The notes under the pieces are model-generated. The model saw only the letters and a program-made list of their open reading frames with translations, did no database searches and was not told the DNA's origin. The translations under genes were made by a program, and so were the position numbers. A stretch of DNA of 52,130 nucleotides. Origin: Planctomycetaceae bacterium (GTDB lineage: Bacteria; Planctomycetota; Planctomycetia; Pirellulales; UBA1268). This document shows, piece after piece, positions 17,341 through 26,142 of the stretch. The stretch is from positions 1 through 52,130 of the forward strand of contig CANHCU010000012.1 in NCBI GenBank assembly GCA_947459185.1. Reading direction: 5' to 3'. Numbering within the stretch: the first letter of the stretch is position 1; every line of letters begins with the position of its first letter.

Positions 17341-18357
17341 ATGCTGCCCCTGATCCTGATCGCCCTGGGAATTTTCGCCTTCCTTGTGGTCTTCGCGATG
17401 CTCGCGCGATACCTGCGGCTCTGGCTGCAGTCGTATGCCTCGAGCGCCGGGATCGGGCTCTTCGACCTGGTCGCGATGAGCTTCAAGAAGGTCAGCCCGA
17501 CGGTGATCGTGCGGAGCAAGATCATGGCGGTGCAGGCCGGGCTTGGGGATTCCAGCGGCATCACCAAGCAGGCGCTCGAAGCACACTACCTCGCCGGCGG
17601 CCGGGTACCGCTGGTCGTGCAGGCGTTGATCGCCGCCAACAAGGCGAAGATCAAAGAGCTCGACTGGAAGCTCGCCACCGCCATCGACCTGGCTGGCCGC
17701 GACGTCCGTGAAGCGGTGCAGACGAGCGTGTATCCGAAGGTCATCGACTGCCCCGGCAAGAACAGCGGCCGCGAAACGCTCGACGCCGTTGCAAAGAACG
17801 GCGTGCAGTTGAAGGTGAGGGCCCGCGTGACCGTTCGCACGAACCTCAATCAGCTCATCGGTGGAGCGATGGAGGAGACGATCATCGCGCGGGTCGGCGA
17901 GGGGATCGTGTCGGCGATCGGTGCGGCGGAGCGCCACACCGATGTGCTCGAAAATCCCGACATGATCTCGAAGACCGTGCTCGCGCGGCGGCTCGATTCC
18001 AACACCGCCTTCGAGATCGTCTCGATCGACATCGCCGACATCGACGTCGGCTCCAACATCGGCGCCCGGCTGCAGGCCGACCAGGCCGAGGCCGACACCC
18101 GCGTGGCCCGCGCCAACGCCGAGGGCCGCCGGGCGATGGCCGTCGCCAAGGAGCAGGAGATGATCGCCAGCATCGAGGAGAGCAGGGCGGCGCTCGTCGA
18201 GGCGGAGTCGGCCGTGCCAAAGGCGGTCGCCGAATCGCTCACCTCGGGCCAACTCGGCATCTTCGACTACTACAAACTCCGAAACCTCCAGGCCGACACC
18301 GACATGCGGCGGACGATCGCCACCGGCACGACGCCCGGCACCGCCGCGGTGCAATGA
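17341..18357 (+). CDS. floA: Flotillin-like protein FloA
   Basis: A 338-residue SPFH/band-7 scaffold protein of membrane microdomains. An N-terminal membrane segment covers residues 2-23 ([20 protein letters not shown]). It is followed by the conserved [18 protein letters not shown] and [14 protein letters not shown] blocks, a [19 protein letters not shown] helix, the SPFH core ([20 protein letters not shown]), and an Ala/Glu-rich coiled coil (about 235-300: [20 protein letters not shown]). Length and block order match the YqfA/FloA family closely. GGAGCG about 6-10 bases before the ATG is the ribosome binding site. The gene order NfeD-NfeD-FloA echoes the yqeZ-yqfA operon of Bacillus. The stop overlaps the next start. 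Confidence 0.95.
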   Translation: MLPLILIALGIFAFLVVFAMLARYLRLWLQSYASSAGIGLFDLVAMSFKKVSPTVIVRSKIMAVQAGLGDSSGITKQALEAHYLAGGRVPLVVQALIAANKAKIKELDWKLATAIDLAGRDVREAVQTSVYPKVIDCPGKNSGRETLDAVAKNGVQLKVRARVTVRTNLNQLIGGAMEETIIARVGEGIVSAIGAAERHTDVLENPDMISKTVLARRLDSNTAFEIVSIDIADIDVGSNIGARLQADQAEADTRVARANAEGRRAMAVAKEQEMIASIEESRAALVEAESAVPKAVAESLTSGQLGIFDYYKLRNLQADTDMRRTIATGTTPGTAAVQ

Positions 18358-19106
18358 CCATGCAGATCCCCCTCGCCACCTGCGTGATGTTTGCCGCCGG
18401 GTTCGACTGGCTCGAGGCACTGCTGCCGTTTCTGTTCGTCGCGTTTTGGATCGTCTCGCAGGTGTTCGCGGTCTTTCGCCGGCTGCAGGGGGGCGGGCAG
18501 CAGCAGCCACAGCCTCCGCGGCCACGGTTCGACCCAGCCCGCGACCGGCCCCGGCCGCCACAGCCGGCGGCCGAGGGTGCCGGGGACCTGCGGAGCGATC
18601 TCGAGAAGCAGATCGCAGAGTTTCTCCGCGAGGCGACCGGCGAGAAGCGGCCGCAGCCCACGGTCAATCAGCGGCCGGTCAATCAGCCCCCGATGAAGGA
18701 GAGCGAGCCCATGTCGGCCCCGCGGCCGCAGTCGCCGCGACCTGACCGCCGTGCCGATGCCGAGCGACAGGGTCCGCAGACACCGCGGGCTGCTGCTCCG
18801 GGCAAGCGTGAGCAGAAGAAAGCTGTCGCCCCGCGTGATGCCGCCGTCCGTCCGCCAAAGATGCCTCCGCAGCCACAACAGCCGCAGACCGAGTCGGTGG
18901 CCCGGCACGTTCAGGATGCTTTTTCGCATGAACTGACGCATCTGCGGGGAACGATCAGAGAGGATGACGCCCAGCAGGGCGGTGGCACCCAACGGCCGGC
19001 ACCGACCCAGGCGGAAGAGTTGGTGCACCTGCTCCGCAGTCCGGCCACGATCCGGCAGGTGGTCCTGCTCCGCGAGATTCTCGATCGCCCGGTAGACCGC
19101 TGGTAG
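18354..19106 (+). CDS. Small membrane-anchored Pro/Gln-rich protein following floA
   Basis: A 250-residue protein that begins within the floA stop codon (ATGA). One membrane helix lies at about 16-42 ([20 protein letters not shown]). The rest is hydrophilic and low-complexity, rich in Pro, Gln, Arg and Ala, with a short predicted helix [20 protein letters not shown] conserved-looking C-terminus ends [20 protein letters not shown] then LDRPVDRW. The C-terminal helix pattern resembles small proteins found next to flotillins in planctomycetes, but I cannot name a family. Coupling to floA suggests a microdomain function. A strong terminator lies 220 bases downstream. Confidence 0.7.
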   Translation: MTMQIPLATCVMFAAGFDWLEALLPFLFVAFWIVSQVFAVFRRLQGGGQQQPQPPRPRFDPARDRPRPPQPAAEGAGDLRSDLEKQIAEFLREATGEKRPQPTVNQRPVNQPPMKESEPMSAPRPQSPRPDRRADAERQGPQTPRAAAPGKREQKKAVAPRDAAVRPPKMPPQPQQPQTESVARHVQDAFSHELTHLRGTIREDDAQQGGGTQRPAPTQAEELVHLLRSPATIRQVVLLREILDRPVDRW

Positions 19107-19326
19107 AGCGGGTGCTGGCGCTGGCTTCGCTAGCACTGGCGACACCGTCGCCGCAGCCTGCCTGGATCGCCCCGTCCCGGGCAAAACACCACGAAAGTGG
19201 GGTGTCTGGGCGACTGGCATGGCCCGATTTCCCGGCCTTCTCGCGCGGCAAAAATCGCGGCTTGAGCCTCGGCCCCGGGTGGTCTACAAGACCCTTCGAG
19301 GGTTCGCTTCGGTGCGGCCCCTTGCA

Positions 19327-19371
19327 GCGCGTAGACGAGGTGCCCAAGCCTCGTCTACGCGCCTGTTTTTT
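19327..19371 (+). terminator. Strong intrinsic terminator (or attenuator) before the SH3 gene
   Basis: GCGCGTAGACGAGG (19327-19340) pairs perfectly over 14 bases with 19349-19362, around the 8-base loop TGCCCAAG. CTG and six T follow. It would end the NfeD-flotillin operon. It lies only 14 bases before the GTG start of the next gene, so it could also act as an attenuator in that gene's leader. Confidence 0.85.
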
Positions 19372-19385
19372 CAGGGACGAAACTC

Positions 19386-20933
19386 GTGGACATCTGCCGC
19401 ACGTTCATCGGTTTCCTGGCATTCATTCCGGCGATCACCTGCGCCGCGGTCGCGGCCGCCGAGAGCCAACCCGGACCTCTTCCCGCCACTGTGCGGGTGA
19501 TGGCCGACCACACCTATCTCCGCGCCGGTCCGGGAGACGACTTCTATCCGACCGAGCGACTCGTGGCCGGCGCCGCGGTCGAAGTCTGGGCCGTCGATCC
19601 GTCGGGCTATGTCGCCGTGCGGCCCGTGGAGGGCAGCTTTAGCTGGCTACGGGCAAGTGATGTCGATCCGGTTTCCAGCTTCGGCGATCCACCGGCCGGC
19701 CCGACCCCCGGTCGGAGCGTCGGCGTCATCGTGACCGACGGCGCCGTCTCGCGGGTGGGTTCACAACTCAACGACCTCCGGCATGTCGCGCAGGTGAGCC
19801 TGGAAGCGGGCGAACGCGTGCAGGTGATCGACGAGGTGCGGATCGCCGCAGGTCGTCACGCAGGACTATGGGTAAGGATCGAACCGCCGGCGGGTGAATT
19901 CCGCTGGGCGTGGCTGGGCGATCTGGAGACACCCCCTGGCATCGTGCCGCCCGCGCCAGCCGCCGCCACCATCGGAGATACTCGCGACGGCAATGCCGCG
20001 TCGATCGGCGAGGCGATGGCCGCGATCAAGGATGCGAGCATCGCCGTCGCGCAGGCGGTGAGCGATGCCGGACCGCCAGCCGTAGACACGCAGCGAGCGA
20101 CGGGCGGGGGTGCGCAAGCCTTAGACACGCAGCTAGCGACGGGCGGTGGTGCGCAGGGAGGGATTGGTGCTTTGGTGGCCCCGCCCCAGCAGCTTGGATT
20201 CATGCCCTCGGCACGTCGCCTCTTCGCCGGCTGGCTACCCCGCGGCACGAGCGTGTTCGATCCAGCCACGCCTGTGACTCCCGTCGCCGTGACGGGTGGT
20301 GCAGCCGTGTCGGGTGACGAACTGGCGGACATCGATCTCGCGTTGTCACTGGCGGTGACCGGCCCGGCCGAGGCGTGGAATCTGGCGCCGGTGCGGGAAC
20401 GTCTCCGGCAGGTAGCGGCCCGCGCGGCGACCGACACCGATCGCACGCGTGTCGAGGCGATCGATGCGCGGATCAACCGATTCGAGGCGATTCAGTCGCG
20501 GCATCGCACACTTGCCTCTGCGCCGACGCCCGCCGCCGATCCATCCCTGCAACTTGGCGGCATGTGGTCGAGCCTCTCGGCCATTGGCGGCCGGCCGATC
20601 CGGCCTGGTGTGATGCCCGGCGGCGGATCGGCCGATGGTCAGCCCACCTGGACTCCACCCGACATGACCGAGACCAGCGGCCGACTGGCGACCGTCGTCT
20701 CAAGGCGGCCCGACGCCCCGCGGTGGGCGGTCGTCGATCAGAGCAACAACGTGATCGCGTTCGTCACGCCGCAGGCGGGCGTGAATCTCGCGCCACTGGT
20801 CGGACAGGACGTGGCCGTCCGCGGCGCCCGCGGCTACATGCCCGAATACAAGCGGCCCTACGTGGTGGCGTCGGAGGCCCGCGTCCGCATCGCCGCCGCG
20901 CCAGAAGCATCGCCCGATCGGGCGACGCGGTAG
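19386..20933 (+). CDS. Secreted protein with bacterial SH3-type domains
   Basis: A 515-residue protein starting at GTG with an AGGGACGA site about 8 bases upstream. A signal peptide covers residues 1-26 (ICRTFIGFLAFIPAITCAAV, cleavage near AAA-ES). The first SH3_3-like domain (about 36-93) holds ATVRVMADHTYLRAGPGDDF then YPTERLVAGAAVEVW; a second, weaker one spans about 110-175 (RVGSQLNDLRHVAQVSLEAG, WVRIEPPAGEFRWAWLGDL). A low-complexity segment with a 39-base duplicated unit follows, then a helical part (about 310-380) and a C-terminal domain ending PYVVASEARVRI. SH3-type domains usually bind cell-wall peptides; the role in a planctomycete envelope is open. Confidence 0.75.
   Translation: MDICRTFIGFLAFIPAITCAAVAAAESQPGPLPATVRVMADHTYLRAGPGDDFYPTERLVAGAAVEVWAVDPSGYVAVRPVEGSFSWLRASDVDPVSSFGDPPAGPTPGRSVGVIVTDGAVSRVGSQLNDLRHVAQVSLEAGERVQVIDEVRIAAGRHAGLWVRIEPPAGEFRWAWLGDLETPPGIVPPAPAAATIGDTRDGNAASIGEAMAAIKDASIAVAQAVSDAGPPAVDTQRATGGGAQALDTQLATGGGAQGGIGALVAPPQQLGFMPSARRLFAGWLPRGTSVFDPATPVTPVAVTGGAAVSGDELADIDLALSLAVTGPAEAWNLAPVRERLRQVAARAATDTDRTRVEAIDARINRFEAIQSRHRTLASAPTPAADPSLQLGGMWSSLSAIGGRPIRPGVMPGGGSADGQPTWTPPDMTETSGRLATVVSRRPDAPRWAVVDQSNNVIAFVTPQAGVNLAPLVGQDVAVRGARGYMPEYKRPYVVASEARVRIAAAPEASPDRATR
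20080..20157 (+). repeat. 39-bp direct repeat, two copies, in the SH3 gene
   Basis: Two adjacent 39-base units (20080-20118 and 20119-20157) sharing TAGACACGCAGC and AGCGACGGGCGG differ at only a few bases. They encode VDTQRATGGGAQA and LDTQLATGGGAQG. The duplication is in frame and lies in a disordered linker. Confidence 0.75.
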
Positions 20934-20941
20934 CTTGCTCA

Positions 20942-21139
20942 CGTATTCCCTTGCTTGCGCTGCGGGCTTGGATGAAGAGCGGGCTTCCGCATGCAAGCCC
21001 GAAGCGCAAGCGAGAGGAAACCGCGTGGCGTGGTCCCTGGGTGTGGCGCCGTCCGTATTCCCTTGCTTGCGCTGCGGGCTTGGATGAAGGGCGGGCTTCC
21101 GCATGCAAGCCCGAAGCGCAAGCGAGAGGAAACCGCGTC
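20942..21139. repeat. Two tandem copies of an 86-bp imperfect palindrome
   Basis: Copy 1 (20942-21027) and copy 2 (21054-21139) are nearly identical. Each begins CGTATTCCCTTGCTTGCGCT and ends with the imperfect reverse complement CAAGCCCGAAGCGCAAGCGA followed by GAGGAAACCGCGT. A partial, inverted relative lies at about 26011-26130. This looks like another REP-type family, here as a direct tandem with 26 bases between copies. Confidence 0.8.
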
Positions 21140-21226
21140 GCCCGATCGCGCGACCCGGTGACGGAACGTTGAGCCAGCGTTAGGCCCGGATGGCCGGGTA
21201 AGCACCAGCGGGCGGAGGCCCGCCAA

Positions 21227-21253
21227 GAAAAAATCGCACGATGCGATGTTTTT
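21227..21253. terminator. Bidirectional intrinsic terminator
   Basis: ATCGCA (21233-21238) pairs with TGCGAT (21242-21247) around three bases, with six A before the stem and a T-run after it. Read on either strand it gives a stem followed by T residues. It can end both the SH3 gene (+) and the convergent minus-strand gene at 21275. The stem is short, so efficiency may be moderate. Confidence 0.55.
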
Positions 21254-21274
21254 CGTGAATGCGGTGACGACAGC

Positions 21275-22225
21275 CTACTGCCGCTGCATCCGGTCGAGTT
21301 CGTCGACACTCAGCCAGCGGGCGGCTAGGTCCGTCTGGAGCCGATCGGCGGCTGCCATGTCGGCCGCATCACGCCGGGCCGCCTGCGGCATCGCGTTGGC
21401 CGCGGGCTGTGCGGCCCGCCGGGCGATCGTCGCCAGTGTCTGACGGGCTGCGGCATCGGTCTGCTGGAGTTTCCCCGCCAGCTGCGCCACGCCCTCAGGA
21501 TTCGTCCGTGCCGAGTCTGAGAGCGTCGTCATGAAGAGGCAGATCTCGTGCAGGTTCGACGCGGCGGATCGCACGATGATCGGCTGGAGCGTGCGGGTGA
21601 CGATCTCGAGCCCGACGCCGTCCATGTCGAGAAAGGAGTCGATCTGAACCGTCTGGCGCTCACGGCCATCGACCGCCGGCATGGCCGGCCCGTGCCGCAC
21701 CAGCAGCACGCAGCTACCGGTGAGATTTTTGGGAGACAACGGGCCGGTGTAGACACCCCGACCGTGAAACACGAGCAGGCCGCTGCGTCCCTGCCGCTCC
21801 TGGTGCACCAGCCGTAGCACCCCCGTAGTGCCGTAGCCATCACAGAGCTTCCATTGGTTTGGCCCCACCGGATCGAGCGTGAGATGACTGATGCCGAGCA
21901 CCCGCCACATGTCCACGATGGCCTCAGGCTTGGTGAGCGCGAAATCGAGAAGTTCGGCATCGCAGATCACCGTCTCCGTGGGGAGCCGCCGGTAGAGCGT
22001 CGCCGACCGCAGGCAGGGCTCGATCGCCTTCCGATGTGGCTCCTGAATCCGGTCCAACGGCAGCGCCGCGAGTGCCCGGCGACGTGACTCGCGGCTCGAC
22101 GAGCCGGAGTCGATGCGGGACGTAGCCCCGTCGGCCCTGTCTGCCCTGGCGGGCCGCGGCAGCGACGTGGCTGCCAGCGCAACCACGACCCCAGCCAATA
22201 CCATCCACGAACGCGCAATCGCCAT
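21275..22225 (-). CDS. Secreted protein of unknown function
   Basis: A 316-residue protein from an ATG with GGGGGGAAA 5-7 bases upstream, a strong site. A signal peptide covers about 1-28 (ARSWMVLAGVVVALAATSLP then RPARA-D). The mature part is mixed alpha/beta, with blocks LYRRLPTETVICDAELLDFA, GISHLTLDPVGPNQWKLCDG and VLRLVHQERQGRSGLLVFHG. A helical Ala/Gln-rich tail follows. I do not recognise the family; similar proteins seem common in planctomycete genomes, but I cannot confirm that without a search. Two Cys are present in the mature domain. It is divergent from the MMPL transporter gene. Confidence 0.7.
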   Translation of the reverse strand: MAIARSWMVLAGVVVALAATSLPRPARADRADGATSRIDSGSSSRESRRRALAALPLDRIQEPHRKAIEPCLRSATLYRRLPTETVICDAELLDFALTKPEAIVDMWRVLGISHLTLDPVGPNQWKLCDGYGTTGVLRLVHQERQGRSGLLVFHGRGVYTGPLSPKNLTGSCVLLVRHGPAMPAVDGRERQTVQIDSFLDMDGVGLEIVTRTLQPIIVRSAASNLHEICLFMTTLSDSARTNPEGVAQLAGKLQQTDAAARQTLATIARRAAQPAANAMPQAARRDAADMAAADRLQTDLAARWLSVDELDRMQRQ

Positions 22226-22430
22226 GCTGTTTCCCCCCCTGTGCTGCGGCCGCGGGCGCCGCATGGAAGAATGTTCGGCCTGCGGGGACCTTCCGAACCA
22301 GTCATTCCGCCTGAAAATCCCGAGGGTTTGCCCACCTTGCCAGGGTTCGCCAGCTGCCAAAAAGAACCTGTTGGCCCGCCGCCGCAGGTTCGCTACGTTC
22401 CCCGACCCCGCCGACAAGGAATGTGAGCCG

Positions 22431-25316
22431 ATGCTGCGACGCCATGATCCAACTGATGCCCATGATCCAGCTGATAGCTCGGGCCCGACAGACTCTGCCC
22501 CGCCCGAGCCGCATGCCACCACGAGTCTGCTGGGCCGGGCCCTGATCGCGTGGACTCATCTCTGCCTGCGTGCGCCGCTGGCCATCGTGGTCGGGGCCGT
22601 GATCTCGGCGGTGGCCGCCGGGGCCTACACCGCGCAGTCGCTCGGCTACAAGGTGAGCCGCGTCGATCTACTCGACCCCAAGAGCGACTACAACAAACTT
22701 TGGATCGACTACATCCACGAGTTCGGCGAGGACGACGATGCGGTGGTCGTCGTGGAAGGCCCGACCCGCGACCAGGTGGTGAAGGTGCTGGAGGAACTGT
22801 CACGGGAGGTCGCCCAGGACGGCGAACGCTTCCGGTCGGTGCTCCACGAGGTTGACCTGTCGAAGATCCGCGCGAAGGGGCTGCACTATCTTTCGCCCAA
22901 CGATCTCGCGGCGATCGACCGGTTTATCGAACAGACCGAGCCAATTCTCGCAGGCGGCTGGACGCACCTGAAGGTGGCGTCGATGGTCGGCGGACTCGCC
23001 GGGCAAATGGTCGCCGGAGCGTCGCAGACTGCCGATCGCAGCGGCACCACCGGCGGTATGCAGGAGCCGCCGCTCGCCTCTCTGGAACGGTACAGCGAGA
23101 GCCTGCTCGCGGGCCTCGAGGCGGGCCGTCGCGCGGCCGATGCCGGCACGAGTGGGTTCGTCTCGCCCTGGCCGCGGATGCCCGAATCGCTCTCCACCAT
23201 CCGTGATCTTTCCAGCCAGCATCTCCTTGCCAAGGATGGCAAGCTCGGCTTCGTGCTCCTGAGACTAGCGAAGGAGAAGGAAGGTTTTGCTGGCGCGTCG
23301 GCCGCCACCGACGAACTCCGCCGGCTCATCAAGCTCGTCGCTTCCCGTCACACCGACATCACGATCGGCCTCACCGGCCTGCCGGTGATGGAGGACGACG
23401 AGATGCGGACCAGCCAGCAGTCGATGATGTGGGCCAGCGGGCTGTCGCTCGCGGCCGTGGCCGTGGTGATCATCGCCGGCTTCGGGGGCGTGCGGCACGC
23501 CCTCATGGCCAATGGCGTGCTCATCATCGGCATGGCCTGGGCCTTCGCCTGGGCCACGGCCAGCGTGGGCCATCTCAACATTCTCAGCGTGACCTTCACC
23601 GTCACCATGATCGGCGTCGGCATCGACTATGGCACCTACTACGTGGGTCGCTATCTCGAGATGCGGCGGCGTGGGCTCTCCTACGAAGACGCCCTGCTCG
23701 ATGCCAGCGCCTGCGTCGGCCCCGGCATCCTCACCGGTGCGATCACGACGGCGGTGGCCTTCTTCTGCGCGGCGCTGACGAGCTTCGTGGGCGTGGCTGA
23801 GCTCGGCATGATCGCCGGCGGTGGCATCCTGCTCTGCTGTGCGGCCGAATTGCTGGTACTGCCGGCGGTGGTGGCGCTCGTCGACCGCGGCACGCTCGGC
23901 AGCCGCATTCCCACACCAGTGCCGGTGCACGAATGGCTGGCTCCGCTCGCCAAGCATCCGAGGTTCGTGGCGCTGGCGGCGATGGCGGCGACCATGGCCG
24001 TCGCCTCCGGCTTTCACGAACTCGACTACGACCACAACCTGCTCAACATGCAGGCCGACGGGCTCGAGAGCGTGGCCGTCGAGAAGAAGCTGCTCACCGA
24101 GTGCGATCAGAGCGTCTGGTATGCCCTCTCGATCGCCGACTCCCGCGAGGAACTGCTGGCCCGCAAGGAGCAGCTCACCAAACTCGCGACCGTCGAGCGG
24201 GTCGATGAGATCGCCTCGCTGCTGCCTGTGGACGAGGACCTGAAGCGGCCGCTCATCGAGCGGATCCGGGGCCGGCTTGCGGGACTGCCCGAACGACCTC
24301 CTGAGATCCCTATCGACCGACTCGATGGCCTCGGCGAGACGCTCGCCTGGGCCCAGGGCGAGGCGGCCAAGCGTCCGGGTGGACTGCGGACGGCCTGGCA
24401 TCTCGAACGCGCCCGGGAGACGCTGCGTCGCCTGGGCCCCAACGAGTGTTTCCAGTCGTTGGCCGCCTTTCAGCAGCAGTCAGCCGGAGAACTGCTCACA
24501 CGACTGCACTCGCTCTCCGCCGTCGCCGATCCCGAGCCACCCAAACTCGACGACCTGCCCCCGAGCCTCGTGGACCGGTTCGTCGGCCAGAACGGCCGCC
24601 ATCTGCTCAAGATCTACGGCCGCGGCGACATCTGGAACTTCGAATCACTGAAACGGTTCGTGCAGGAAGTCCGCAGCGTCGATCCGCGGGCCACCGGTAA
24701 TCCGTTGCAGGCCTACGAAGCGTCGCTGGAGATGAAGCGGAGCTACGAGCAGGCGGCGATCTATTCGCTGGTGGTGATCCTCGCCGTGCTCTGGCTCGAC
24801 TTCCGCAGCATCACCAACAGCCTGCTCGCCGTGATTCCCTTGGTGCTCGGCATGGCCCAGACGCTCGGCCTGATGGGCCTGGTGGGCATCGATCTGAATC
24901 CCGCCAACCTGATCGGCATCCCACTCATCCTCGGCATCGCCGTGGACTACGGCGTGCACATCGTGCACGACAGCCTGGAGCGGCCGGGGCCGTATCGGAT
25001 CAGCGCTTCGACTGCCAACTCGGTGCTCGTCGACGCGCTCACGACGATCCTCGGCTTCGGCGCCCTGATGGTGGCCAGTCACAGGGGGCTCGAGAGCCTC
25101 GGCCGCGTGCTCACGATCGGTGTGACGACCTGCACCCTGACGTCGCTCGTCTTCCTGCCGGCGCTGCTCGCCCTGGTGCGGCCCGGCCGGTCCGCCGATG
25201 ACAAGACCGACAAGGCCGACGACGCTCAGGACACCGACGGTGATCTCACCGACGACGATGCGGCCGATGCCGCCACGGTGCCCTTCGGGAAAGCCCGCAT
25301 TCGCCGAGCTGCCTGA
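22431..25316 (+). CDS. MMPL/RND-family transporter (HpnN-like)
   Basis: A 961-residue protein with the internal duplication of RND permeases. A cytoplasmic N-terminus is followed by TM1 (about 47-68), a large periplasmic loop (about 70-325), and a first block of membrane helices (about 333-490) with the FTVTMIGVGIDYGTYYVGRY signature. Then come TM7 (about 511-528), a second loop, and a second block (about 774-920) with LIGIPLILGIAVDYGVHIVH. The Asp in each GID/AVDYG motif fits proton coupling. Size and signatures fit MMPL exporters, including the hopanoid transporter HpnN; hopanoid genes are not in the window, so the substrate is open. AAGGAA lies about 10 bases before the ATG. The acidic tail is Asp-rich. 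Confidence 0.88.
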   Translation: MLRRHDPTDAHDPADSSGPTDSAPPEPHATTSLLGRALIAWTHLCLRAPLAIVVGAVISAVAAGAYTAQSLGYKVSRVDLLDPKSDYNKLWIDYIHEFGEDDDAVVVVEGPTRDQVVKVLEELSREVAQDGERFRSVLHEVDLSKIRAKGLHYLSPNDLAAIDRFIEQTEPILAGGWTHLKVASMVGGLAGQMVAGASQTADRSGTTGGMQEPPLASLERYSESLLAGLEAGRRAADAGTSGFVSPWPRMPESLSTIRDLSSQHLLAKDGKLGFVLLRLAKEKEGFAGASAATDELRRLIKLVASRHTDITIGLTGLPVMEDDEMRTSQQSMMWASGLSLAAVAVVIIAGFGGVRHALMANGVLIIGMAWAFAWATASVGHLNILSVTFTVTMIGVGIDYGTYYVGRYLEMRRRGLSYEDALLDASACVGPGILTGAITTAVAFFCAALTSFVGVAELGMIAGGGILLCCAAELLVLPAVVALVDRGTLGSRIPTPVPVHEWLAPLAKHPRFVALAAMAATMAVASGFHELDYDHNLLNMQADGLESVAVEKKLLTECDQSVWYALSIADSREELLARKEQLTKLATVERVDEIASLLPVDEDLKRPLIERIRGRLAGLPERPPEIPIDRLDGLGETLAWAQGEAAKRPGGLRTAWHLERARETLRRLGPNECFQSLAAFQQQSAGELLTRLHSLSAVADPEPPKLDDLPPSLVDRFVGQNGRHLLKIYGRGDIWNFESLKRFVQEVRSVDPRATGNPLQAYEASLEMKRSYEQAAIYSLVVILAVLWLDFRSITNSLLAVIPLVLGMAQTLGLMGLVGIDLNPANLIGIPLILGIAVDYGVHIVHDSLERPGPYRISASTANSVLVDALTTILGFGALMVASHRGLESLGRVLTIGVTTCTLTSLVFLPALLALVRPGRSADDKTDKADDAQDTDGDLTDDDAADAATVPFGKARIRRAA

Positions 25317-25348
25317 CCCATGCCCTTCCACCCCGCAAGAGTGCCCAG

Positions 25349-25993
25349 ATGACCAACCTCCGCTTCGTCCTCCCGCTGCTGCTCCTGACCGTCATCATGC
25401 CGACGGCGTCGGTGGCCCGTGCCCAGACCGGCGATCGCGTCGTGAACATCGCGATGGAGGACCAGTTTCGCAACCGGCGGGAGACGGGTGTGTTTCGTGG
25501 CGACGTGGTGGTGCTCGTCTATGCCGAGCGGAAGGGTGCCGAGGCGGCGCTCGATCTTGGCCGCCGCCTGCACGTGCTGTTTCACCCGACGGCCGAGACC
25601 GCGCCAGCGAGCGAGTGGTCGCGGCAGCCGGTGGTGGGTCTGCCTGGCTGGCCTGCGAACGTGCGCGTGCCCGACATTCACGTGATCCCAGTGGCCTGCA
25701 TGCCCGAGGTGCCCAAGCCGCTCGAGACCGTAGCCCGGTCGCGGATGCGCACCGACTCACCGCACGTGTCTGTGTGGCTCGACTTCGAAGGAGTGATGGA
25801 ACGCACTTTTGGCATGGTGCCCGGCGGGCCCAACGTGGTGGTCATTGACACCAACGGCAGGACCCACTCCGTCCAGAGCGGCCACCTCGACGAACTCGAA
25901 TTCAAGGAACTGGCAGCAGCGGTCAACCAGATTCGAATCCAGTCGCGGCCCGATATCCGCACGGCCTCCCAGCCGGCAACGATCCGCCGGTAG
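25349..25993 (+). CDS. Secreted protein, possibly thioredoxin-like fold without active-site cysteines
   Basis: A 214-residue protein with a signal peptide (about 1-26: RFVLPLLLLTVIMPTASVARA). The mature part begins with VVNIAMEDQFRNRRETGVFR, GDVVVLVYAERKGAEAALDL and a later GGPNVVVIDTNGRTHSV. This strand-helix order resembles thioredoxin/peroxiredoxin-like or YtfJ-like domains, but no CxxC motif exists, so redox activity is unlikely. It starts 32 bases after the transporter gene on the same strand and is probably in its operon. The fold is a guess from the pattern only. Confidence 0.6.
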   Translation: MTNLRFVLPLLLLTVIMPTASVARAQTGDRVVNIAMEDQFRNRRETGVFRGDVVVLVYAERKGAEAALDLGRRLHVLFHPTAETAPASEWSRQPVVGLPGWPANVRVPDIHVIPVACMPEVPKPLETVARSRMRTDSPHVSVWLDFEGVMERTFGMVPGGPNVVVIDTNGRTHSVQSGHLDELEFKELAAAVNQIRIQSRPDIRTASQPATIRR

Positions 25994-26010
25994 AGCACGG
26001 CAACGGATTC

Positions 26011-26130
26011 AAGCCCGCCGTCCCATCCAAGCCCGGTCCTCATCCAAGCCCGCAGCGCAAGCAAGGGAATACGGGCGGCCTTCCAAGCTGGAACGCGTAT
26101 TCCTCCCGCTGGCGCTTCGGGCTTGCATGG
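26011..26130. repeat. Degenerate REP-like region
   Basis: The spacer between the secreted protein and the rhomboid gene repeats CATCCAAGCCCG-type words and contains CAAGCCCGCAGCGCAAGCAAG followed by GGAATACG. This is the inverse of the 20942-21139 element. A second half (CGTATTCCTCCCGCTGGCGC then TTCGGGCTTGCATG) matches the same family in the opposite order. Confidence 0.6.
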
Positions 26131-26142
26131 GGAAGCCAGCGC

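Noticed and set aside
20942-21139. CRISPR array
   Set aside because: Only two long palindromic copies with one 26-base spacer, and no cas genes.
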